Below are positions 6,437 to 13,730 of a DNA stretch of 16,142 bases, piece after piece. The DNA is from Lachnospiraceae bacterium (GTDB lineage: Bacteria > Bacillota > Clostridia > Lachnospirales > Lachnospiraceae). The notes under the pieces are model-generated. The model was not told the DNA's origin and did no database searches. It saw nothing but the letters and a program-made list of their open reading frames with translations. Made by a program: the position numbers and the translations under genes. The stretch lies in NCBI GenBank assembly GCA_009774235.1, contig VSNJ01000091.1:1-16142 (forward strand), in the 5' to 3' direction. The number at the start of each line of letters is the position of its first letter. Positions within the stretch are counted from its first letter, which is position 1.

Positions 6437-7180
6437 TCAAACATGGCTATGTATAAATTCATTCATTTTTTCTTTAAACTCAGCAACCCTTTTTTGCGAC
6501 AGTGCAAGAATTTGGCCGTTGTCCATATGAATGTCATATCCCTTTATTTTTGAGATATGCCGCAAATTAACCAAATTCCCCCTACAGTTGACTGCAAATC
6601 CATAGTCCGCTAACTCATCTGCAAGCTGTTCTATCACATAAGTGCATTCATATACCGCATTTTCAAGCACAATCGCTATCCTTCGTTTTGTCTTAATATA
6701 CTCAAAAAAGACGATGCTGTACAATTTTAACTTTATAAACGGATACTCCTTTCCACTGCTGTCAGAAACCTTATAAAATACTTTTTCCGGATTGCCGTCC
6801 GATTGTTTTATTTCCTTTGCTAATTCTTCTAACTGAATTTTAACTTCTTCCTTTTCCAACGGCTTACATAAGAACGAAAACGCATGAACCTTGTTAATCG
6901 CCTGCATACAATACTGCTCATAGCTTGTCATATATATTACCCTTAACTCTGGAAATCGTATTTTCAATTCCCTGCCCAAATCAATTCCATTCATTCCTTT
7001 CATCGAAATATCTAATATAGCAATATCTATCTTATTTACTTTTTCTAACATATCAGATGCAGACTGAAAGGACTGCAGGCTGTATTTATCATTATTTTCA
7101 ACAAAAATATCCCTGAGTATATCCGTAACACTCTTTAAATCTTTGCCATCATCATCACAAACAGCAATATCTACTGTCAT
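6437..7180 (-). CDS. LytTR-family response regulator (AgrA-like), 247 aa
   Basis: ATG 7180 is preceded by AAGGAG with 9-nt spacing. The receiver domain (about 1-122) has the acidic pocket DDD at 9-11, phosphoacceptor D57 in AILDIS, T85 in YMTS and K106 in CKP, a complete set of switch residues. The C-terminal LytTR DNA-binding domain (about 135-245) is seen in NCRGNLVNLRHISKIKGYD and LALSQKRVAEFK. LytTR proteins bind paired direct repeats about two helical turns apart, and two such pairs lie downstream at 5075-5103 and 4039-4067. It forms an operon with the GHKL kinase. No box pair is seen before its own start, so the pair of regulatory genes may be expressed constitutively. Confidence 0.93.
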   Translation of the reverse strand: MTVDIAVCDDDGKDLKSVTDILRDIFVENNDKYSLQSFQSASDMLEKVNKIDIAILDISMKGMNGIDLGRELKIRFPELRVIYMTSYEQYCMQAINKVHAFSFLCKPLEKEEVKIQLEELAKEIKQSDGNPEKVFYKVSDSSGKEYPFIKLKLYSIVFFEYIKTKRRIAIVLENAVYECTYVIEQLADELADYGFAVNCRGNLVNLRHISKIKGYDIHMDNGQILALSQKRVAEFKEKMNEFIHSHV

Positions 7181-7420
7181 TTCTCCACACTCCTTTACGA
7201 ATTAGCGCTTTCCTTTACTACTGAATATATTGCTGAAATTAAATTTCAGTATGACCGGAAATGTATTCTCACGCTCTCTGCAATTTCCAGATTAAATCAA
7301 TTCTATCACAATATTTCTATTTTCACCACAGCGAAATTATAAAAAAAGAAGTATGCTGTCTACATACCTCTCATATAAACACTGGTATACCAGATAATAT
7401 TAATTCGGCTGAACCAATCA
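7181..7420 (-). promoter_or_regulatory. Upstream region of the LytTR regulator: candidate promoter and two palindromes
   Basis: No gene is seen in this roughly 240-base AT-rich stretch. A candidate promoter for the regulator is TTGATT (minus strand, 7421-7416) with a 16-bp gap to TATTAT (7399-7394). Immediately beyond the -10 is the perfect 12-bp palindrome CTGGTATACCAG (7382-7393), in operator position. A second perfect palindrome, 8+1+8 bp, lies at 7233-7249 (CTGAAATT-A-AATTTCAG), 53 bp before the start codon. The palindromes are certain; promoter and operator roles are inferred, and the long 5' leader is a weakness. Confidence 0.35.
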
Positions 7421-7473
7421 AAAAACAGGCTTCCCCTGCCCGTAAACAGAACGGGCAAGAAAAACCTGTTTTT
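7421..7473 (-). terminator. Strong two-part terminator closing the transfer-gene run
   Basis: AAAAACAGG (7421-7429) pairs with CCTGTTTTT (7465-7473), and inside it TGCCCGT (7437-7443) pairs with ACGGGCA (7451-7457) around a 7-nt loop. The A- and T-runs at both ends make it potentially bidirectional. It begins a few bases after the TTRAP gene stop and marks the change from GC-richer transfer genes to AT-rich cargo. Confidence 0.8.
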
Positions 7474-7480
7474 CTTTGTT

Positions 7481-7687
7481 TTATTCTGCTTCTGTCAGTT
7501 CAAGCTGTGCAAATTCTTCATCGGTCATACCCCGCAGCTTTCCGATTACCCTGCCGGACAGCTCCGCCATATCCGTATCTTCAAGGTACGGCAAAGCCCT
7601 CTCAATATCCTTTATGACCTCATTCCTGCCTTCCCCTGCAAATATGCAGATTAAATTGCTTTCTTCCACGTTAAATATTGTATCCAT
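7481..7687 (-). CDS. Transposon-transfer assisting (TTRAP) family protein, 68 aa
   Basis: ATG 7687 follows GGGAG at 10 nt and starts 4 bp after the preceding stop. The small acidic product has the pattern I know from TTRAP (PF14203-type) proteins: an opening FNVEESNLICIF, a central block of leucines and acidic residues (ALPYLEDTDMAEL), and an ending GKLRGMTDEEFAQLEL. These proteins sit at the end of transfer modules of Tn1549-like elements in Firmicutes. Their molecular role is not established despite the name. Length matches the family. Confidence 0.85.
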   Translation of the reverse strand: MDTIFNVEESNLICIFAGEGRNEVIKDIERALPYLEDTDMAELSGRVIGKLRGMTDEEFAQLELTEAE

Positions 7688-7691
7688 ATCC

Positions 7692-8072
7692 TTACATCTC
7701 CCTCTGCTTATTTTTTATATTTTCTTCCTGCTCCCTGCCCTGTCCTGCCACCTGTGCCTTTTTCTCCGCAAGGCGGGCTTTTAAGGACGGTTTTTCTGTC
7801 GGCTTGTCCTGTGCTTTCCTGTTTTCCTCTTTCTGCGCTTTCTCCCCTGCACCGTTATTCAGCACATTATCGACCATGTTGTAATTCTGTTCTTCCATTT
7901 CTTCAATTTTTGCAAGGGGCTTGTATTCCGTCAGCTTTTCAAGCAGCTCCTTAGCCCGCCTGCTTTCTTCCGGCTCCGTTCCATCCGCAGCTATATCAGC
8001 AAGCCACAGTGCAATATCCTGTGTATCCCCCTGCTTTAAGGCATCTGCAAGCTCTGATACATTCTCCGTCAT
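7692..8072 (-). CDS. Tail fragment of the polyvalent protein (likely frameshift product), 126 aa
   Basis: ATG 8072 overlaps the stop of the 1536-residue protein as ATGA. There is no clear ribosome site of its own. Residues 1-75 (ELADALKQGDTQDIALWLADI...EEQNYNMVDNVLNN) look like the natural continuation of a domain that begins at the very end of the large protein (ELDRFTYDYDTAVYHD). Residues 95-126 are the charged KARLAEKKAQVAGQG... tail usually closing such proteins. I therefore think one base was lost around 8073-8085 and the two ORFs were originally one. If the split is natural, the ATGA overlap would allow coupled translation by reinitiation. Confidence 0.65.
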   Translation of the reverse strand: MTENVSELADALKQGDTQDIALWLADIAADGTEPEESRRAKELLEKLTEYKPLAKIEEMEEQNYNMVDNVLNNGAGEKAQKEENRKAQDKPTEKPSLKARLAEKKAQVAGQGREQEENIKNKQREM

Positions 8073-11000
8073 GCTCTGCTGTTGTCATGGTAAACGGCGG
8101 TATCATAATCATAAGTAAAACGGTCAAGCTCCACCGCAAGCTGTTGGGCAGGCGTCAGGTCAGGCATACGCTTCTCCCATACCTTTGCTTCAAATTCCTC
8201 ACCCATATTGCCGTCTATCTCCATTTCCGGCATTAAAGGCATAGCCTTGGCCACAAGCTCCGCAATGACTTCCATTGCCTGCGGGCTGTTTTTTATGTCA
8301 GGGATAAACTCTAAAATATCAAGGTCAATCCTTTTCCCGGATAAAATATCTATCCCCACATCTTCAAACACTTCCGTTCCCGGTGTATGGATATTGATGC
8401 CGATTGCAGGGATACCGTTCATGCGCTCCGGCGGTATCTGCTTCCAGATTGCGACAGCCTCCTCCACGGTAGGGATATTCTCATAAAATTCGCCCATGCT
8501 GTGGAACTCTCCGCACTCCGCAACGGTCAGCGTCACTTCCGGTTCTGCCTGTTCCGGGAATAAAGTTTCCCGCAGTCCTTTGTATGTAAAGTTTTCCCCG
8601 TCAAATATGGTAATCTGGTCTGTTTCCTCATTGAACTCTATGGAGAAGTCCAGCCTGTCCCCCTGCTCGATAGAAGCATGGTCTGCCGCTTTTATCCATT
8701 CCCCGTATTTTCCCATTTCCACAAATGGCTTGTCACATTCCGCATAGGCTTTACACAGCCCCTCCGCATCAAGCCCGCTGGTATTCTTAAACCACCGTTC
8801 CTCGTCATTCATGCGGATATTAAAGATGCTGACAGGCTCTTTTTCCCTTGCTTCACGCACTCCCTCCAGATAGTCCTCCACCTGTGGGAGATAATTTTCC
8901 AAAGTGCCTGTCCGCTGTGCAGTGATTGGATTGATGTCAACCTTTATGCCGCCGATGGAAATCCCGTCACAATTATTAAAAGCATTAAACAAATCGTCCT
9001 CACGCTCATTGGTGGAAAGCTCCACTGCCACATCAAGGTCAGAGCCTTCACGCTCCAAGCCCCGGCACCGGCTCCCGACTACCGCCACATCAATAATTTC
9101 CGCCTGAATGGCATATTCATCAATCTTTGCCTGCACATGGCGTTTTACGGCTTCCTCAATCTCTGCCGGGTTCATTTCGCTGATCTCATGGAACAGCTCA
9201 TTCGTCTTTGCCTTGAAATTTTCAACTACATTTCCCTGTGCCTGCGGTTCAATGCGGTTTGCGGCTTCCACCTTTTCCATCAATCCATCATAATCAATCG
9301 GTATCAGCTCATCATCGTCACCAATATTCCCCCCTGCACCGTTGTCAAATGGATTTTCTCTCAAATCCTCCACTATATTGTTAAGGGCTTCCCTTATGCT
9401 GACATCAGGGTTATCATAAACTCCGCCGTCTATCTCTTTATAGTCAGTACCCATAATGGAATAGTCATAACCGCCGTCCGTTTCCTGTATGCTGATGAAG
9501 CGGTCTGCTATCTGAAAGGCAAGTTCCGTTTCCGCCATTTCCTCCGGCTCTGTTTCTAACTTCAAATCTTTCTGCTTTGCAGAAAGATTGACATCGTGTC
9601 CAGAAGTGTCCTGCCTGCCCTCTAAGGATTGCTTCATCTCCGCAAGCACCTGATCCGTTTCATCTCCGAGGTCAATAATCTCATCACCTTCCTCCATATC
9701 CTCAAATTTCGGTGCTTCTGCCGGCTTCTCCGGCTCTGACTGCTCCGTTTCTAACTTTTGGACATTATGTCCAGAAGTGGCACTTTCCGCAATTTCTTCC
9801 TCCTGCCCATCAGCGGCTCTTACCTGCTCAATCTTTTTGTACTCACTTTCCATCAGACCGAGAAAAGCCGTTCCCATTTCTTCATAGGAAATCTGCTTTT
9901 CGGCATTCCCAAAAGCAACCGTCACGGCATCCCTGCCAAATAATACAGCAACACCATCATTTTCGTCTGCTTCTATTACCCTCTCATGACCGCCGATGAG
10001 AGCCTTTGCAAGTTCCTCACGGATATCCTCACCGCCCTGCATACGGCGGGCTATGTCATGTATGGTATCATCTGATACTAAGCCGTCACCAAACAATGCT
10101 TTTTCAACCGGCTTAAATTTATCAATATACCCGTCCTCAAAAAAACGGTATCCCAAATCTTCAATCTCATCCCATGCAAGAAAATTCTTTGCAATCAGAG
10201 GCGCATTGTCTGTTTCAAGGAATTGTTTTTCTTCATTGGTAAGCCCTTTTTCCGCTTTATCTGCCTCCTGCTCTTTTATGCCCTCCATTTTACGCAGAAA
10301 ATCAGGGAGCATGGTAAACCCAACCGAATCCACAAAATGTGCGCTGTTCTCCCCATTCTCATGCAGCACCACAATGTCACTGACAGAAAGGGAATGCCCC
10401 TTATAATCTGCCGGGTGGTCTATGTTGAATTTCTCATAAAGCGCCTCCAGCTTATCCCCCTGTGTCTGCAACCTTATGAAGTCCTTCGATAATTCCGACA
10501 GTTCTCCCACATAGACCAGATTATAGTTTTCCGGTTTTATTGCATCCAGATTGTCCTTTATGATGCCCCTGCTCTTTAGGGCTTCTATGCCTGCAAAGTG
10601 GAAATCACGAAGCTCCGGATTGTCTTTTAACTGGTAAATGCCGTACTTATCAGAACTGCCATACAAAAGCTGTGCTTGCTTGTTTGCGCCGCTTTCCGCA
10701 AGCTCTGCCTGCATGGAGCGCAGTTCCCTCTCATTCTCCCAATCGCTCTTTTCAATGCCGAAAATGCCCTCATGCCCCGTAATCTGCTCTTTATCCTCTA
10801 TTAAGGTTTCCGAACCGTCCTTATGGAGCTGGTAAACGGCAAGGTCACGGTCAAACAGTTCCAATGCCGTTTCTTTTGTAAGCGGAAGCATTTCTTCCCA
10901 TGTGTAGCCGTATCCGTGCATTTCCGACAGACCAATCATGCCATCGGGAAGCGCATCAATTTCCGCCTGTGCGTCAATGACTGTCAGCGCTGCATTGGCA

Positions 11001-12679
11001 GGCTCATTTTCAATCCTGTATGCCAGCATATCCGCCAGCTCCTTTGTTTTCTCATAATCATCCAGCTTGTAGCCATAATTTACAATCAGGTTTCTTTCAT
11101 CAGGGGAAAACACGCCTTTCCCATGTTCCAGACGGTGTATGATGGATGCTGCATATTCCATTCCGGATAATTCTTCTTCAAGGGTAACTTCCTCTGCCTT
11201 CAAATCCACCGCAATATCAAAAAATTCCGGCATACCGCTGTTCCTACCGTCTTTTACGATGATTGGCACATATTCAGCGTCGTTTTCCTTCATAAAATCC
11301 TGAATATTCCCATCCCACTCGTTCCCGTCCAAAGCCGCCAGCTTATAGGCAAGGTCAATCGCCTGCTCCCGTGTCATGTTGGTAATCTTGTCAATCTCAT
11401 ATCCGTCATTTTCCCCGTACATGATTTTCAGAACCACGTCACTGTCTTTGACTGGCTCACTGGCTTTCCTGTCCATCTCCATCGCATACTTGACATCTGT
11501 TATCGCATGGGTGTCAGTATCATAGATGTAATCTACATGAAATTCCTCTACTTCCTCCGACCTGTCATCTCCCAAATGTGTAACCCATGCGCCCCTGCTC
11601 TCTAAGTAGGCTTCCACATTCTCCCGGTCTGCGTCCTTCATGGCAAGCAGGCTGTCCATCAGCTCCGCTCCCTCCATGCCCTTAACACTTGCAATGTCAA
11701 AATGGGAACGCTCCGTATTGGATACCGCAAGAATAAACTCCTGTGACTGTTCCTGCATGATTTCCCGGTCACGCTGCAACTCTTTAAGCTGTTCCTCAAT
11801 GCCTGTGATAAGCTCCGATGATGTCCTGCGGATTGTGTCAAGGGAAGATTTCAGCTCTTTCATATCCTTCCCACTGCTCCACCCTGCAATATACCCAAAG
11901 GAATAATCAGAGGTATCTATGCCGAAGTGGTTACAAACTGTAAACGCTATACTCTCGGCTTCCACCTCTTTGGTATTCCTGTCCTTTGCAGGCGCAAGAA
12001 TATCTTCCCTGTTGACTTCCTTATTGTGCAGCATGGAATGGGCTGTTTCATGCACCATTGTCTTTAATGTCTGGCTTTCGCTCATTCCCTCCTGCACTGC
12101 AATCCGGTTTTCCCCTATGTTGAAATAGCCCTTTGAAGTGCCGGGAATGTCCTCAAAACCGATTGGGACAGGGGCTACATGGGTAACTGCCCTGATAAAG
12201 TCCTCATATCCCTCCACCGTGGATAAAAGTTCTTTTGCTTCCAGTTCCGGAAGTGGTTCACCGTCCGTCTGCGATACGTCAAACACGGACACGGCACGGA
12301 AAGCGGGAATCTTAACCTCGACTTCCTCCGTCTGCGGCATACCGTCCTTATCCAGCATGACCTCCCCGGTCACAGGGTCTAATTTATCCCGTTCCTCCTT
12401 AATTTTATAAGGGGCGGGGGCAAGGATACGGATTCCCTTTTCCCCTCTTTTTACATGGCGGTTGAAATTCTTCTGCCATGCCTGGTATCCTGCGACTAAA
12501 CTGGCATCAGGGCGCTGTAAGGCTATCAGGAGCGTGTTGTTGAAGCTGTAATTATGGAATTTTGACATGGTGGAGAGGTAATTTTTATACTTTTCGCTTT
12601 CAAAAAGTTCCTTTAACCCCTCCTCCAGCTTGTCAGTGATCTCTTTTACTTTCTGTTTTTCAGTTTTTGCATCTGCCAT
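8069..12679 (-). CDS. Giant ArdC/metallopeptidase/YodL/DUF4316/NTase polyvalent protein, 1536 aa
   Basis: ATG 12679 follows AAGGAG. Residues 1-135 match the ArdC N-terminal domain (NNTLLIALQRPDASLVAGYQ, WQKNFNRHVKRGEKGI). A zincin-like peptidase follows with H210-E211-T-A-H214 and a downstream Glu in EVEAESIAF (238-246). YGIYQLKDN with NYNLVYVGEL (about 679-720) is YodL-like, and GHSLSVSDIVVLHENGE with FVDSVGF (about 755-785) is DUF4316-like. An acidic linker (about 950-1070) carries two repeat copies. GSRCRGLEREGSDLD (1202-1216) and KVDI (D1248) form a complete nucleotidyltransferase active-site pattern. Such proteins enter with conjugated DNA and are thought to protect it from host defence; that is inferred from the family. 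It ends abruptly inside a domain continued by the 7692-8072 ORF. Confidence 0.88.
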   Translation of the reverse strand: MADAKTEKQKVKEITDKLEEGLKELFESEKYKNYLSTMSKFHNYSFNNTLLIALQRPDASLVAGYQAWQKNFNRHVKRGEKGIRILAPAPYKIKEERDKLDPVTGEVMLDKDGMPQTEEVEVKIPAFRAVSVFDVSQTDGEPLPELEAKELLSTVEGYEDFIRAVTHVAPVPIGFEDIPGTSKGYFNIGENRIAVQEGMSESQTLKTMVHETAHSMLHNKEVNREDILAPAKDRNTKEVEAESIAFTVCNHFGIDTSDYSFGYIAGWSSGKDMKELKSSLDTIRRTSSELITGIEEQLKELQRDREIMQEQSQEFILAVSNTERSHFDIASVKGMEGAELMDSLLAMKDADRENVEAYLESRGAWVTHLGDDRSEEVEEFHVDYIYDTDTHAITDVKYAMEMDRKASEPVKDSDVVLKIMYGENDGYEIDKITNMTREQAIDLAYKLAALDGNEWDGNIQDFMKENDAEYVPIIVKDGRNSGMPEFFDIAVDLKAEEVTLEEELSGMEYAASIIHRLEHGKGVFSPDERNLIVNYGYKLDDYEKTKELADMLAYRIENEPANAALTVIDAQAEIDALPDGMIGLSEMHGYGYTWEEMLPLTKETALELFDRDLAVYQLHKDGSETLIEDKEQITGHEGIFGIEKSDWENERELRSMQAELAESGANKQAQLLYGSSDKYGIYQLKDNPELRDFHFAGIEALKSRGIIKDNLDAIKPENYNLVYVGELSELSKDFIRLQTQGDKLEALYEKFNIDHPADYKGHSLSVSDIVVLHENGENSAHFVDSVGFTMLPDFLRKMEGIKEQEADKAEKGLTNEEKQFLETDNAPLIAKNFLAWDEIEDLGYRFFEDGYIDKFKPVEKALFGDGLVSDDTIHDIARRMQGGEDIREELAKALIGGHERVIEADENDGVAVLFGRDAVTVAFGNAEKQISYEEMGTAFLGLMESEYKKIEQVRAADGQEEEIAESATSGHNVQKLETEQSEPEKPAEAPKFEDMEEGDEIIDLGDETDQVLAEMKQSLEGRQDTSGHDVNLSAKQKDLKLETEPEEMAETELAFQIADRFISIQETDGGYDYSIMGTDYKEIDGGVYDNPDVSIREALNNIVEDLRENPFDNGAGGNIGDDDELIPIDYDGLMEKVEAANRIEPQAQGNVVENFKAKTNELFHEISEMNPAEIEEAVKRHVQAKIDEYAIQAEIIDVAVVGSRCRGLEREGSDLDVAVELSTNEREDDLFNAFNNCDGISIGGIKVDINPITAQRTGTLENYLPQVEDYLEGVREAREKEPVSIFNIRMNDEERWFKNTSGLDAEGLCKAYAECDKPFVEMGKYGEWIKAADHASIEQGDRLDFSIEFNEETDQITIFDGENFTYKGLRETLFPEQAEPEVTLTVAECGEFHSMGEFYENIPTVEEAVAIWKQIPPERMNGIPAIGINIHTPGTEVFEDVGIDILSGKRIDLDILEFIPDIKNSPQAMEVIAELVAKAMPLMPEMEIDGNMGEEFEAKVWEKRMPDLTPAQQLAVELDRFTYDYDTAVYHDNSRA
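9558..9607 (-). repeat. Coding palindromic repeat, copy 1 (50 nt)
   Basis: This segment contains AATCTTTCTGC (9565-9575) and GCAGAAAGATT (9579-9589), a perfect 11-bp stem with a 3-nt loop, followed by a GACA...TGTC half-palindrome and CAGAAGT. It is 45/50 identical to copy 3 at 14886-14935 by my base-by-base count and encodes SGHDVNLSAKQKDLK in the acidic linker of the polyvalent protein. Confidence 0.8.
9753..9778 (-). repeat. Coding palindromic repeat, copy 2 (short form lacking the first hairpin)
   Basis: It shares the flanks of copy 1 (TTTCTAACTT on one side, GTCCAGAAGT on the other) and the palindrome GGACATTATGTCC (9760-9772). The 27 nt encoding the 11-bp hairpin are replaced by 3 nt, which keeps the frame (SGHNV then QKLE). 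It lies about 170 bp from copy 1 in the same gene. Confidence 0.7.
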
Positions 12680-12711
12680 ATGGTTATTTCTCCTTTTCCT
12701 CCATAAAAGCA

Positions 12712-12740
12712 GGAAACAGACAGGTTTCCCTGTCTGTTCC
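12712..12740 (-). terminator. Hairpin between DUF6674-like gene and polyvalent gene
   Basis: AACAGACAGG (12715-12724) and CCTGTCTGTT (12729-12738) form a perfect 10-bp stem with a 4-nt loop, extendable by 2 bp past a bulged A. In the minus direction it is followed by TTCCTGCTTTTA, only moderately T-rich. It lies about 33 bp before the polyvalent gene start, so it is likely an attenuating or leaky terminator. Confidence 0.55.
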
Positions 12741-12764
12741 CACTCTGGATATTTTTATTGATAT

Positions 12765-13595
12765 TTATAAACATTCTGCCTTGCTTTTTGTTTTTGCCTT
12801 GTCCAACTCCGGCGCTTTTTTCTGCTGGCCTGTTTTTGCTTTCATCTGTGAAAGTTTGTCCTTTAGGGACTCCCTGCCGCCTTTCTCCGCCTCTTTTCCT
12901 ACATCAAAACGGTCAGACAGCCTGTCCAGCTTTTCAAATGCCTTATCAACGGAAGCAATCCCTTTTTGCAGATTTTCCACCGCCTTTTTCACAGGCTTAT
13001 TAACTGCCCTTGTCAGACCGACACCCGTTTTTTCGTCAGTTACTTCTTCCGTTCCTTTTCCGGCTAACAGCCTGCCCACGTTGGAAACACTGTTCCCGAT
13101 CTGCTTTAATTCATCCCCGATGCTGTCTATCTGGTTGGCTGTCTTTTGGAAGTCCAGCATTGTTTCTGTCAAACGCTCCCGGAAATCTTCAAGCGCCGAC
13201 TTCATGCCGGAAATTCCTTTCTGGACAATTTTGCACATCTCCGATTTCCCTTTTTCCTTAAAGGCATTGACCGCCTGCGCCGCTGTTTCCACTAAATGGT
13301 CTTTTACTGCCGAAAGGCGTTCTGATAAATCTGTGATTTTCTCCTGAAGGCGCTCCACCTTATCCATAAGGTTTTCTTTAAAGGACTTCGGCTGGTTTTC
13401 CTGCAACTGTTCAAGCTGCTGTCTGACGCCCTGCAACTCGTCCGCCATCACAGCAAGCTGTAGCTGCATACCCGCCGCAAACCTGAAAAGCTCCATGAAG
13501 TCCTGTGACTGCTCCCCCATGTTTTGCTGGTTAAGCAGCTCCATGAACTGTTTTATTACATCATTTTCCTCTGTGGACTGTTTTGTATCTGTCAT
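12765..13595 (-). CDS. DUF6674-like coiled-coil protein, 276 aa
   Basis: ATG 13595 follows AAAGGA. The sequence is highly charged and helical: a N-terminal segment with NQQNMGEQSQDFMELF (22-37), a heptad-like coiled coil around 50-115 (ELQGVRQQLEQLQEN, then KVERLQEKITDLSERL), further helices to about 235, and a Lys-rich tail. There are no membrane segments or enzymatic motifs. The layout fits my memory of DUF6674 proteins found upstream of ArdC-type polyvalent genes in Lachnospiraceae elements; the function is unknown. It sits between two terminator-like signals, so its expression probably depends on read-through from upstream. Confidence 0.7.
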   Translation of the reverse strand: MTDTKQSTEENDVIKQFMELLNQQNMGEQSQDFMELFRFAAGMQLQLAVMADELQGVRQQLEQLQENQPKSFKENLMDKVERLQEKITDLSERLSAVKDHLVETAAQAVNAFKEKGKSEMCKIVQKGISGMKSALEDFRERLTETMLDFQKTANQIDSIGDELKQIGNSVSNVGRLLAGKGTEEVTDEKTGVGLTRAVNKPVKKAVENLQKGIASVDKAFEKLDRLSDRFDVGKEAEKGGRESLKDKLSQMKAKTGQQKKAPELDKAKTKSKAECL

Positions 13596-13621
13596 ATTTA
13601 TTTTCCTTTCTTTTTATGCGC

Positions 13622-13654
13622 AAAAATACCGTCCTGAATCGTTACAGGACGGTA
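13622..13654 (-). terminator. Second of two tandem terminators upstream of the DUF6674-like gene
   Basis: TACCGTCCTG (13627-13636) and CAGGACGGTA (13645-13654) form a perfect 10-bp stem with an 8-nt loop, followed in the transcribed direction by a T-run (complement of 13622-13626). It ends only about 27 bp before the start codon at 13595. Confidence 0.8.
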
Positions 13655-13659
13655 TCCCC

Positions 13660-13703
13660 AAAAAAAAGGTGCATGGATATTGATTTTTCTATACCATGCA
13701 CCT
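13660..13703 (-). terminator. First of two tandem terminators, after the GNAT gene
   Basis: AGGTGCATGG (13667-13676) and CCATGCACCT (13694-13703) form a perfect 10-bp stem, followed in the minus direction by eight T (complement of 13660-13667). This is a textbook intrinsic terminator for the toxin-antitoxin-like pair, 28 bp past its stop. Confidence 0.85.
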
Positions 13704-13730
13704 AAAGTTACTGTTGCTATTCAATTTTAA

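Noticed and set aside
8678..9559. Long plus-strand ORF of 293 codons within the polyvalent gene
   Set aside because: It lies antisense to the nucleotidyltransferase-containing part of the 1536-residue protein. Its translation resembles no family and has a reverse-complement-like composition.
11659..11841. Minus-strand 60-codon ORF inside the polyvalent gene
   Set aside because: It is an alternative frame of a well-supported long gene, without a ribosome site or recognisable features.
12667..13347. Plus-strand ORF of 226 codons
   Set aside because: It is a shadow of the DUF6674-like coiled-coil gene; its Ser/Phe-rich translation is typical of antisense frames of Lys/Glu-rich proteins.
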